Shown here: positions 6,644 to 13,208 of the stretch, piece after piece | How positions within the stretch are numbered: position 1 is the first letter of the stretch | How the letters are laid out: every line of letters begins with the position of its first letter | Source: Bacteroidota bacterium | Lineage (GTDB): Bacteria; Bacteroidota; Bacteroidia; Chitinophagales; Chitinophagaceae | Reading direction: 5' to 3' | NCBI GenBank assembly: GCA_947462495.1 | Contig: CANHOY010000031.1 | Span: forward strand, 1 to 13,208 | DNA: 13,208 nucleotides | Program-made: the position numbers and the translations under genes | Notes under the pieces: model-generated | Seen by the model: the letters and a program-made list of their open reading frames with translations, nothing else | Database searches by the model: none | Told to the model about the DNA's origin: nothing

Positions 6644-7243
6644 TTAATCTTTTTTAGTGTGCATTTTCCTAAAAGTTAAATTAATTCTAGGCTCGGTGAC
6701 TTTCTTTGATTTCGTCAGTGCATGCCACCAGTATGACTGAATGGTTCCTTTCATTTCTAGGAGAGATCCGTTTTCAAGTTGAATAGATATCGTTTCTTTG
6801 GTAACTTTATGTTTAAAAGAGAACTTTCTAGCAGCGCCAATACTTAATGAGGCAATAGAACTATTGGCCACTATCTCTTTTTCATTGTCAGAATGCCATC
6901 CCATCGATTCTTCACCGTTATGGTACAAATTTAATAAACAGGCGTTGTAGGTTTCTTTAGTAATAGATTCAGCTATATTTTTTAGAGCAATAAGCGTATC
7001 ATTCCAGGGCAAGCCTATTTTCGTTTTGCTTGAATACCTGTAGGCTATTGAATTATCGCTATAGAATGCTACTTTTCGTTTTGTAATAATCTCTTTTCCA
7101 AACATAACAACTCTTTCATTTTCCCAATTGATATTATTCAAAAGTTCATTATACAATTGCTTTATTTGATCATCGGGTATTACTTTCTCATGGTATAATG
7201 CAATTCCATCCTGATTTAAAATATTGCGAGGATTCATGGTCAT
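6644..7243 (-). CDS. alkB: Alpha-ketoglutarate-dependent DNA dealkylase, AlkB family (ALKBH2/3-like)
   Basis: The 199-residue product is an Fe(II)/2-oxoglutarate dioxygenase that removes alkyl groups from 1-methyladenine and 3-methylcytosine in DNA or RNA by oxidative demethylation. The motifs are complete: NLYHNG at 105-110 (Asn and Tyr contacting 2-oxoglutarate), HSD at 117-119 giving iron ligands His117 and Asp119, WWHAL with His174 as third ligand, and RINLTFR at 186-192 with the two conserved arginines. Length and motif spacing match the short ALKBH2/3-like bacterial group rather than E. coli AlkB. An alternative start at Met3 is equally possible. It heads a two-gene operon with the DUF2256 gene. 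No Ada-type regulator lies nearby, so control by alkylation damage cannot be judged. Confidence 0.93.
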   Translation of the reverse strand: MTMNPRNILNQDGIALYHEKVIPDDQIKQLYNELLNNINWENERVVMFGKEIITKRKVAFYSDNSIAYRYSSKTKIGLPWNDTLIALKNIAESITKETYNACLLNLYHNGEESMGWHSDNEKEIVANSSIASLSIGAARKFSFKHKVTKETISIQLENGSLLEMKGTIQSYWWHALTKSKKVTEPRINLTFRKMHTKKD

Positions 7244-7679
7244 TAGAATAGAGTACTTTTTTCATTCATTTTATAGGAAGTATATCTGTGTCGACAAGAA
7301 GTATGAAAAAAAAATGACATAAACCAATGTAGCAAGAAAAAGAAAACGATAATGAGCATTTTGATATATTTATTAGGGCTAAGGTATTTCTATTAATAGG
7401 ATCTAGTGCCATTTGTTTAAGATTATAGATAGCTCCTAACACAATATTTTGTTTATTTTTTGTTTATTTTATAAAATATTTCATTAAACAAATGTGTTTT
7501 TAGATTAAAATTTTAAATTTTTTTAACATTTTATCTAAATAATTTAACAATATTTATATAACTTACTTACACAACGATTGGATTGCTATTGCTTTGTTTT
7601 ATGTGAACTAATTTACATAAAAACAGCCTTAATGAAATGGGGAGAGTTGTGAATAAAATGTTCACCAAAACTCAAACAT
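7244..7679. promoter_or_regulatory. Long A+T-rich upstream region of the rhodopsin gene
   Basis: These 436 bp carry no supported gene and separate the divergent alkB and rhodopsin genes. They are extremely A+T rich at 7440-7560, with a tandem TTTTGTTTATT word (7447-7457 and 7458-7468) and an ATTTTATAAAAT palindrome just after it. A TTGCTTTG at 7589-7596 matches TAnnTTTG at all defined positions but one. A strong dyad follows at 7597-7622, listed separately. The rhodopsin ATG has no Shine-Dalgarno sequence close by; GGGGAGAG at 7639-7646 is too far upstream to act as one. Confidence 0.5.
7597..7622. promoter_or_regulatory. CRP/FNR-like dyad upstream of the rhodopsin gene
   Basis: Arms TTTTATGTGAA (7597-7607) and TTTACATAAAA (7612-7622) are inverted copies with one mismatch around CTAA. 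The core reads TGTGA-N6-TTACA (7602-7617), one base off the classical CRP-family consensus TGTGA-N6-TCACA. It ends 57 bp before the rhodopsin ATG. If the weak -7 element at 7589-7596 is real, the dyad would cover the transcription start. It could equally be a hairpin in the 5' leader of the mRNA. Confidence 0.45.
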
Positions 7680-8402
7680 ATGGATTTATTTCTTCTTGAT
7701 GCTACGATGGCGATTGCAAAGACAGACTATGTGTCTTTCACTTTCTTCGTTGGCACAATGGCTATGATGGCCGCTGCGGTATTTTTCTTTTTAGAATTGA
7801 ACAACACTAGCAAAGAATGGAGAACCTCTGTACTTGTATCAGGGTTAATTACATTTATTGCAGCTGTTCACTATTACTACATGCGTGGTTATTATGCAGA
7901 AACGCATGATAGTCCAACATTTTTCCGTTACGTAGACTGGTTATTAACTGTGCCTTTAATGTGCGTTGAATTCTATTTAATCACTAAAAAGGCTGGTGGT
8001 ACTACAAGTTTATTATGGAAAATGATTTTAGCTTCTGTTGTAATGTTAGTTACAGGTTATTGGGGAGAGGCAGTTGCCCCTGCTCAAGCTACATTATGGG
8101 GAACTATAAGTGCTATTGCCTATTTCTACATTGTGTATGAAGTATGGTTAGGAGATGTTAAGAAATTAGCAACTGGAGCTGGAACTGCAGTAGCATCTGC
8201 GAATTCAGCACTTGGTTGGTTCGTATTAGTTGGTTGGGCTATTTATCCTCTAGGATATTTAATCGGAACAGCTGATGGACAATGGTATGCTAGCTTCAAA
8301 AATATTGGAATTGACATGAATATCATTTACAATATTGGTGATGCTGTCAATAAAATAGGTTTTGGTTTGGTTATTTATAGCTTAAGTAGAAAAGCTGCTT
8401 AA
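7680..8402 (+). CDS. Green-type proton-pumping proteorhodopsin
   Basis: This 240-residue seven-helix protein is a light-driven outward proton pump of the inner membrane that uses all-trans retinal. Helix C has FRYVDWLLTVPLMCVEFYLI, giving proton acceptor Asp86, Thr90 and proton donor Glu97 (the D-T-E motif; Asp97, Thr101 and Glu108 in the reference green proteorhodopsin). The Schiff-base lysine is Lys225 in DAVNKIGFG, with counter-ion Asp221. His64 in helix B (VHYYYMRG) pairs with the acceptor, and Arg83 is conserved. Met94 occupies the tuning position (Leu in green, Gln in blue forms), so green absorption is expected. Gly141 in LWGTIS aligns with the residue that opens the carotenoid-antenna fenestration in xanthorhodopsin. 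No cleavable signal is evident. The ATG at 7680 fits the family N-terminus. A strong terminator and then the retinal-making blh gene follow. Confidence 0.97.
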   Translation: MDLFLLDATMAIAKTDYVSFTFFVGTMAMMAAAVFFFLELNNTSKEWRTSVLVSGLITFIAAVHYYYMRGYYAETHDSPTFFRYVDWLLTVPLMCVEFYLITKKAGGTTSLLWKMILASVVMLVTGYWGEAVAPAQATLWGTISAIAYFYIVYEVWLGDVKKLATGAGTAVASANSALGWFVLVGWAIYPLGYLIGTADGQWYASFKNIGIDMNIIYNIGDAVNKIGFGLVIYSLSRKAA

Positions 8403-8420
8403 TTTTATCAAATAACTTTG

Positions 8421-8450
8421 AGGGGCAAGTTGGTTACTTGCCCCTTTTTT
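8421..8450 (+). terminator. Intrinsic terminator between rhodopsin and blh
   Basis: Perfect 9-base arms GGGGCAAGT (8422-8430) and ACTTGCCCC (8436-8444), extendable by an A-T pair, enclose a 5-base loop and are followed by six T. It begins 18 bp after the rhodopsin stop and ends 11 bp before the blh ATG. It should end most rhodopsin transcripts, leaving blh to read-through. Confidence 0.92.
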
Positions 8451-8461
8451 AATTTATACAA

Positions 8462-9373
8462 ATGCAAATAAAACTTCGTTTATACTTAATTTTACTTGCA
8501 TTTTTTTTATTTCTCATTGATTCTGTTTTTGTTTTAAATAACAGCACTCAAGTTTCATTCTTAATTATTGTATTAATTCTTTTTGGGGTCCCTCATGGTG
8601 CCCTAGACTTATATATTGATCAACATTTAAATAAGTCAGAAAGTAATCAAAAACTTTTTTTAGTTAAATATATAGGTAATATTATTGGATATGCATTGGT
8701 TTGGTATTTTTACCCAATAGCTGCCTTAATCATTTTTATACTTATTACTGCATATCATTTTGGAGAGATTGATTGGCTAGGTAAAACAGAAAACCTTATT
8801 CATAAAGCCGCGTATTCAATAATTGGGTTATTATGGATATTATTATTGCTTTCTAAAAATATAAATTTTGCATTACAAATTTTTATTAGAATGGAGCGCT
8901 CTGTATTTAATGAAAATCAATGGGCTTCATTAGCACAAAAGATTTATCCTATCACCCTTGTAGGGTTGCTAGTCGTCTATTTTATTTTATTCTTTTTTAA
9001 AGATTATTTTTTTTCAAAAAATAAGTATTATTACTATACACTTTTACAACAGCTTATTTTAATCATTTTTGCCTTGTACATGCCACTTTGGCTATGTTTT
9101 GCCTTTTATTTTGGTTTCTGGCATTCTTTATTATCCTTTGATAAAATAAGAATCACTTTTAGTATGCCAAATGATTTTAAAGGATGGACCAGCTTACTAG
9201 TAAAAGCTGCGCCTTTTTCTATTATGGCATGGTTTGGGTTTATTTATATAACGTTCCTAACACTAAATAGCAAAGATGCTTCTGGCATTTTTACACTGCT
9301 ATTTATTAGCTTATCTGTGCTGGCACTTCCTCATCTACAGATATTTACAAAAATCAAGCTAAAAGAAGACTGA
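8462..9373 (+). CDS. blh: Brp/Blh family beta-carotene 15,15'-dioxygenase
   Basis: This 303-residue polytopic membrane enzyme cleaves beta-carotene into two retinal molecules, supplying the rhodopsin chromophore. The family landmarks are GVPHGALD at 42-49 (His45), TAYHFGEIDW at 96-105 (His99), FWHSLLSFDK at 219-228 (His221) and LALPHLQIF at 287-295 (His291). About eight hydrophobic segments are visible. In the characterised marine Blh the third motif carries a second histidine four residues on (WHxxxH); here that place is Ser225, so one proposed iron ligand is absent or replaced, perhaps by His291. The ATG follows the rhodopsin terminator by 11 bp, too short for a normal promoter, so expression probably depends on read-through. 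No lycopene cyclase or other crt gene is in the window. Confidence 0.93.
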   Translation: MQIKLRLYLILLAFFLFLIDSVFVLNNSTQVSFLIIVLILFGVPHGALDLYIDQHLNKSESNQKLFLVKYIGNIIGYALVWYFYPIAALIIFILITAYHFGEIDWLGKTENLIHKAAYSIIGLLWILLLLSKNINFALQIFIRMERSVFNENQWASLAQKIYPITLVGLLVVYFILFFFKDYFFSKNKYYYYTLLQQLILIIFALYMPLWLCFAFYFGFWHSLLSFDKIRITFSMPNDFKGWTSLLVKAAPFSIMAWFGFIYITFLTLNSKDASGIFTLLFISLSVLALPHLQIFTKIKLKED

Positions 9374-9743
9374 TACTTAGCTTTAATTTTTCCCCTTGTG
9401 CAAGAAAAATTAGTAACTAATAATTTACGTCTTAAATTTATTTAAAGACATTCTTCTTGCTCAGGTTTTGAATTCCAATAAAGCTATATCTAACTGAAAA
9501 TCATTTACTTAAGTTTAATTCTGAACCTATTTATAAGCGAACTTTTCGGCTGTTCCTAAAATCGAATTCATCATTGATACCTACACTATTATTGTAATTT
9601 GAGCTTCATTGGTGCGCATGGAAGAGGAACACTTTAGTTTTTGATCTCTTTATTCAAATAGTATTAATTTATCCTATTTGTTTAATTATAGTTATTATTT
9701 TATAAGAAATATAGGAAAAGATAATAAAGGTATATTTTTGCAA
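9374..9743. other. Intergenic region between blh and the TonB receptor gene
   Basis: No gene is supported in this 370-bp stretch. A 9-base A+T-rich inverted repeat, TAATTTTTC (9384-9392) and GAAAAATTA (9404-9412), lies just after blh. It lacks a following T tract, so it is at best a weak terminator. TATTTTTG at 9733-9740 matches the -7 consensus TAnnTTTG but lies only 3 bp before the preferred receptor ATG. It would suit that start only if translation began elsewhere, so I do not call a promoter. Confidence 0.4.
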
Positions 9744-12062
9744 ATGCTATTAATTGATAGAAAATACATTGTACTGCTCATTGTTTGTATTATAGGAGTT
9801 ACGCAAAAAATGCAGGCGCAGGAAAAAATGACTGTAAATGGTACTGTAAAAGACCTGCTCAGCGGAGAGTCTATTATTGGAGCGGTAATTAAAATTGATA
9901 AACTTGCTAACGTTACTGTAACATCTAATGAGTATGGATTTTTTGCAATTTCTTTACCTAAGGGTAAATATGATTTAATAATTAGTTTCATTGGGTATGA
10001 AGATAAAAGAATATCAATTCCATTAGATAAGCCATTATCTATTCAGGTTTTTTTAGAAAGCAAGAATCAACTTGCTGAAGTGGTTGTAGAATCAAAAAGA
10101 AAGGATGATAATTTAATAAAAGCGCAAATAGGAACGGAAACCCTAAATATGAAGTCCATTAGTAAGGTGCCGGTCATATTTGGAGAAAAAGATGTTTTAA
10201 AAACAATCCAGTTGCTTCCAGGTGTGAAATCGGCTGGTGAAGGGAACAGTGGTTTTTATGTAAGAGGGGGTGCCGCAGATCAAAATTTAATATTACTTGA
10301 TGAGGCTCCAGTTTATAATGCATCTCATTTATTGGGGTTTTTTAGTACGTTCAATAGTGACGCCATCAAAGATGCAACCTTAATTAAGGGTAATGGACCC
10401 GCGCAATATGGTGGCAGATTATCTTCTGTATTGGATGTAAAGATGAAAGAAGGGAATAATAAAAATTACACGGTCAATGGGGGACTTGGTTTAATTAGTA
10501 GCCGATTAAGTATAGAAGGCCCCATTCAAGAAGATAAATCTTCTTTTATTTTATCTGGAAGAAGAACCTATGCTGACGTTTTTTTAAAGGCAACAGATAA
10601 ATTCAAGGATAACATATTATACTTTTACGATTTTAATGCAAAAGCAAATTATAAAATAGATGAAAAAAACAGAATTTATTTTTCTGGCTATTTTGGTAAA
10701 GATGAATTAGGCTTAGGAAGTAGTTTTAGAATAAATTGGGGTAACAAAACTGGGACAATACGATGGAATAGGGTTATTAGTAGTAAATTATTTCTAAATA
10801 CCTCCTTTATTTATAGTGACTATAATTATGATGTTAGTTTAAAAAATGGAGAAACCAATTTCAATGTTAATTCTAATATAAAGGACTTAAATATTAAGCA
10901 AGACTATACATTTTACATCAATCCAAAAAATACAATTCGTTTTGGTTTCAATTCTATTTTACATACCATTACACCAAGCATATTTAGTGGGACAGTAAAC
11001 AATTACATAAATAAAGTAGGCAGAAATGGATTGGAGAATGCCATCTATTTTAATAATAATTTTAAAGCCAATGCAAAACTAACCTTAGACTATGGCATTA
11101 GAGTATCTGCTTATTCACTTATGGGTGGTGACATATACAATTTGTATAATAGGGATGAAAAAACTTCCTCTATTTTATTGGAAAAAAATGCATTTGGCAA
11201 AACCTACCTGAATCTTGAACCTAGAATTACAACAAACTATAGGGTGAATGACTTTAGTAGTGTAAAATTAGCTTATGCGCGAAATGTGCAACATTTGCAT
11301 TTACTAAGCAATGCCACAGCTTCTAATCCATCGGATCAATGGATAGGGGATTCCTATAATATAAAACCTGAATTAGCAGATCAAACCAGTGTAGGCTATT
11401 CTAGGAATTTTAAAAATAATACCTATGAGCTTGGTGCAGAGCTTTATTACAAGGCAATGCAAAACCAATTAGATTATAAAGATGGAACTAATATTAATAC
11501 AATTACAGATGTAGAAAGTGCATTATTATTTGGAATTGGACGTGCCTATGGCTTTGAACTATTAGCAAAAAAGAAATTTGGAATACTATCTGGCTGGATA
11601 AGTTATACATTATCTAAAACAGAAAGAAAAATTCAAGGTATTAATGAGGGTGACTGGTATAATGCAAAACAAGACAGAACGCATGATATTTCGATAGTCA
11701 CTATTGTAGAACTAAATTCAAAATGGTCTGTTTCTGGCGTATTCGTATACTATACAGGAAATGCGGTCACATTCCCAACCGGTAAATATTCAGTGGGTGG
11801 GCAAACAATTTACCAATATGCAAAACGAAATGCTAACAGGATGCCAACCTACCATAGACTTGATTTAAGTGTTACCTATGAAAATAAAAGTAGAAAAAAA
11901 TATGAAAGCGCTTGGAATTTTAGCTTGTATAATGTTTACGGTAGGGAAAACGCTTACAGAATAACATTCCAAGATGACCCTTTGGATAATTCAAAAACTC
12001 AAATTATTCAAACAGCTTTATTTAGATGGGTGCCAAGTATCACCTATAATTTTAAATTTTAA
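9744..12062 (+). CDS. TonB-dependent outer-membrane receptor with carboxypeptidase-regulatory-like N-terminal domain
   Basis: The receptor is 772 residues from the ATG at 9744. A start at 9678 exists, but the 22 extra residues precede the signal peptide and look like leader sequence. Residues 1-26 are the signal (MLLIDRKYIVLLIVCIIG to MQAQ). Residues of about 30-107 form the CarboxypepD_reg-like beta-sandwich (VNGTVKDLLSGESIIGAVI, then GFFAISLPKGKYDLIISFIGY). EVVVES follows as a TonB-box-like stretch. The plug is at about 140-240 (IQLLPGV, GFYVRGGAADQNLILLDE, IKGNGPAQYGGRLSSVLDV). The rest is the 22-strand barrel, ending YNFKF with the terminal Phe used by the BAM complex. It imports an unknown ligand across the outer membrane using TonB energy. 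Five bases separate it from the DUF4249 lipoprotein gene, so the two form an operon and probably a SusCD-like receptor/lipoprotein pair. Confidence 0.93.
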   Translation: MLLIDRKYIVLLIVCIIGVTQKMQAQEKMTVNGTVKDLLSGESIIGAVIKIDKLANVTVTSNEYGFFAISLPKGKYDLIISFIGYEDKRISIPLDKPLSIQVFLESKNQLAEVVVESKRKDDNLIKAQIGTETLNMKSISKVPVIFGEKDVLKTIQLLPGVKSAGEGNSGFYVRGGAADQNLILLDEAPVYNASHLLGFFSTFNSDAIKDATLIKGNGPAQYGGRLSSVLDVKMKEGNNKNYTVNGGLGLISSRLSIEGPIQEDKSSFILSGRRTYADVFLKATDKFKDNILYFYDFNAKANYKIDEKNRIYFSGYFGKDELGLGSSFRINWGNKTGTIRWNRVISSKLFLNTSFIYSDYNYDVSLKNGETNFNVNSNIKDLNIKQDYTFYINPKNTIRFGFNSILHTITPSIFSGTVNNYINKVGRNGLENAIYFNNNFKANAKLTLDYGIRVSAYSLMGGDIYNLYNRDEKTSSILLEKNAFGKTYLNLEPRITTNYRVNDFSSVKLAYARNVQHLHLLSNATASNPSDQWIGDSYNIKPELADQTSVGYSRNFKNNTYELGAELYYKAMQNQLDYKDGTNINTITDVESALLFGIGRAYGFELLAKKKFGILSGWISYTLSKTERKIQGINEGDWYNAKQDRTHDISIVTIVELNSKWSVSGVFVYYTGNAVTFPTGKYSVGGQTIYQYAKRNANRMPTYHRLDLSVTYENKSRKKYESAWNFSLYNVYGRENAYRITFQDDPLDNSKTQIIQTALFRWVPSITYNFKF

Positions 12063-12067
12063 CAAAA

Positions 12068-12874
12068 ATGCAGTTTAAAAAATATTTATACTTAAGTGCT
12101 ATAATTCTTTTGCTGGTAAGTTGTGATAAAGTTATTACGCTTCCAATAAAAAATAATGATTCACAAGTGGTTATAGAAGGGAATATAACAGACAAGTCAG
12201 GCCCTTATTTTGTAAAGCTTTCTAGATCAATTAATCTTAATGCATCTAATATATATCCAGTTATTGAAAATGGCATCGTTATTATTTCCGACAATACGGG
12301 TATCAAGGATACGCTTAAACAGGTAAGCAGAGGAATTTACATGACAAGATTAATTCGAGGGGTAAATGGAAGAACTTATTTTTTAGAAGTAAATGTAGAT
12401 GGGAAAAAGTATACGGCTCAAAGTACCATGCCCTATAAAGTAAATTTAGACAGCCTAAGAATTAATATTTTTCCTATCAATGGCGATTATCAATTTAGTA
12501 TTATTCCTGTATATACAGATCCAATTGAACTAGGTAATAGTTATAGATTTATTCAAAAGATAAATGATACTTTAGATAATAACTATAATATATTTAATGA
12601 TAATTTAAATAATGGAAGAATTAATCAACGTCCGTTAAATGGCGGTAATCGCGATATTACCATTAAATTATTTGATAGGGTATCAGTTGAAATGCAATGT
12701 ATAAGTAAGTCCGCTCATTTGTTTTTTTATACACTTAGTCAACAAGATGGAGCAGGACCTGGTGGAGGAACAGCGCCGACCAATCCGCCTAATAATTTTA
12801 TTGGAGGTGCGCTAGGGTTGTTCTCGGCCCATACTACTCAGACAAAAGAGATACAAGTGCCAACTTTTTTCTAG
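12068..12874 (+). CDS. DUF4249 family lipoprotein, partner of the TonB receptor
   Basis: This 268-residue protein has a lipoprotein signal (MQFKKYLYLSAIILLLVSC), with LVSC as lipobox and Cys19 as the lipidated residue. The following Asp20 does not decide between surface and periplasm in Bacteroidota. VVIEGNITDKSGPYFVKLSRS at about 34-54 is the characteristic first block of DUF4249, and NPPNNFIGGALGLFSAH at 239-255 the characteristic last one. A Gly-rich stretch at 228-234 precedes it. DUF4249 genes regularly follow receptor genes of this subtype, and here the gap is 5 bp. The protein is likely an outer-membrane-anchored ligand-binding or lid partner, by analogy with SusD; its ligand is unknown. 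It converges on the next gene with 6 bp between stops. Confidence 0.9.
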   Translation: MQFKKYLYLSAIILLLVSCDKVITLPIKNNDSQVVIEGNITDKSGPYFVKLSRSINLNASNIYPVIENGIVIISDNTGIKDTLKQVSRGIYMTRLIRGVNGRTYFLEVNVDGKKYTAQSTMPYKVNLDSLRINIFPINGDYQFSIIPVYTDPIELGNSYRFIQKINDTLDNNYNIFNDNLNNGRINQRPLNGGNRDITIKLFDRVSVEMQCISKSAHLFFYTLSQQDGAGPGGGTAPTNPPNNFIGGALGLFSAHTTQTKEIQVPTFF

Positions 12875-12880
12875 TATTTC

Positions 12881-13208
12881 TTACTCACGAATACTTTTAA
12901 AAACTAGATCTTCTAGATATTTAATTATTTCAGATTCATTTTTAGATTTTGAAAAATCGGTAAGTGATGGCAAATGATTCATAAAAAAGTTTTGAAGATG
13001 TGCCATTTCAAATATAGTTGATGCAAGTGAATGTGGGTATTTATATTTAGGATTACATTCTAAAATAATTTCACCAATTGAATTACATAAATCTTTATAA
13101 GGTTGAAAAAATTGTTGTTTATTGTCTTTTCCCACATGATTGGTTAAATAGGCTTTAGAACCTTCTGAAATAAGAATTTGATGTAATTGTGATTCGTCCA
13201 CATGCCCA
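12881..13208 (-). CDS. C-terminal part of a probable TetR-type regulator, 5' end beyond the window
   Basis: The minus-strand frame ends with TAA at 12881-12883 and stays open to the right edge; its visible part is about 108 residues. A GTG at 13199-13201 could start a 106-residue protein, but the frame continues upstream through Gly-His and there is no sign of an N-terminus, so I treat it as partial. The sequence is all-helical, with EGSKAYLTNHV, FQPYKDLCNSIGEIILECNP, then PHSLASTIFEMAHLQNFF and a final YLEDLVFKSIRE. This looks like the ligand-binding/dimerisation domain of TetR-family regulators from Bacteroidota, where PHSLASTIFEMA-type blocks occur. The DNA-binding domain would lie outside the window, so the call is tentative. 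It converges on the DUF4249 gene. Confidence 0.5.
   Translation of the reverse strand, partial: GHVDESQLHQILISEGSKAYLTNHVGKDNKQQFFQPYKDLCNSIGEIILECNPKYKYPHSLASTIFEMAHLQNFFMNHLPSLTDFSKSKNESEIIKYLEDLVFKSIRE

Noticed and set aside
7658..7699. 13-codon frame (ATG at 7658) overlapping the rhodopsin start, as a possible leader peptide
   Set aside because: It is very short, without a ribosome-binding site or regulatory codon run; it is expected by chance.
9384..9412. Inverted repeat after blh as an intrinsic terminator
   Set aside because: The arms are almost all A/T, the loop is 11 bases and no T tract follows, so it is too weak to call.
9678..9743. Upstream ATG at 9678 as the true start of the TonB receptor
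   Set aside because: It would place 22 residues before the signal peptide; the ATG at 9744 gives a normal export signal.
9695..9991. 98-codon minus-strand frame over the start of the TonB receptor
   Set aside because: It is antisense to the signal peptide and N-terminal domain of the receptor; its hydrophobicity is a mirror of the signal-peptide coding sequence.
1..13208. tRNA, rRNA, CRISPR array, insertion sequence or phage genes
   Set aside because: No cloverleaf, ribosomal RNA stretch, regularly spaced repeat, transposase or integrase motif was seen on either strand.

Overview
The window looks like a piece of a low-G+C Bacteroidota chromosome, possibly from a freshwater Chitinophagia- or Sphingobacteriia-like lineage. 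The phylum call rests on a TonB-dependent receptor with an N-terminal carboxypeptidase-regulatory-like domain paired with a DUF4249 lipoprotein, start codons without Shine-Dalgarno sequences, a secreted S9B peptidase of a Bacteroidota-typical subtype, and a proteorhodopsin with Met at the spectral-tuning position. The genus cannot be fixed from this sequence. I saw no tRNA, rRNA, CRISPR array, transposase or integrase.

Left part (1-2300). Three very tightly packed minus-strand membrane genes open the window: a 59-residue protein, a 31-residue protein overlapping it by ATGA, and a larger membrane protein that runs off the left edge. Next come a DoxX-like membrane protein (minus), a Rieske [2Fe-2S] lipoprotein (plus), and the 3' remnant of a fasciclin (FAS1) gene with its own terminator (minus).

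Middle (2300-7250). This holds a secreted dipeptidyl-peptidase-IV-like S9 peptidase (minus), a secreted protein that looks like a duplicated ferredoxin-like/dimeric alpha-beta-barrel domain (minus, with a good terminator), and a small DNA-repair/light-associated group: a DUF2805 (TIGR03643) protein on plus, converging at 2 bp spacing on a minus-strand alkB-DUF2256 operon.

Right part (7250-13208). A 436-bp A+T-rich regulatory region with a CRP/FNR-like dyad leads into a proton-pumping proteorhodopsin. A textbook hairpin terminator follows, then blh, the beta-carotene-cleaving enzyme that makes retinal. Together these form a minimal retinal phototrophy module; beta-carotene synthesis must be encoded elsewhere. 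The rhodopsin has Gly at the fenestration position that permits a carotenoid antenna. Downstream are the TonB receptor/DUF4249 outer-membrane pair and the 3' part of a probable TetR-type regulator running off the right edge.

The strongest leads are the possible antenna-binding rhodopsin, the dyad controlling it, the terminator separating it from blh, and the unexplained three-gene small-membrane-protein operon at the left edge.
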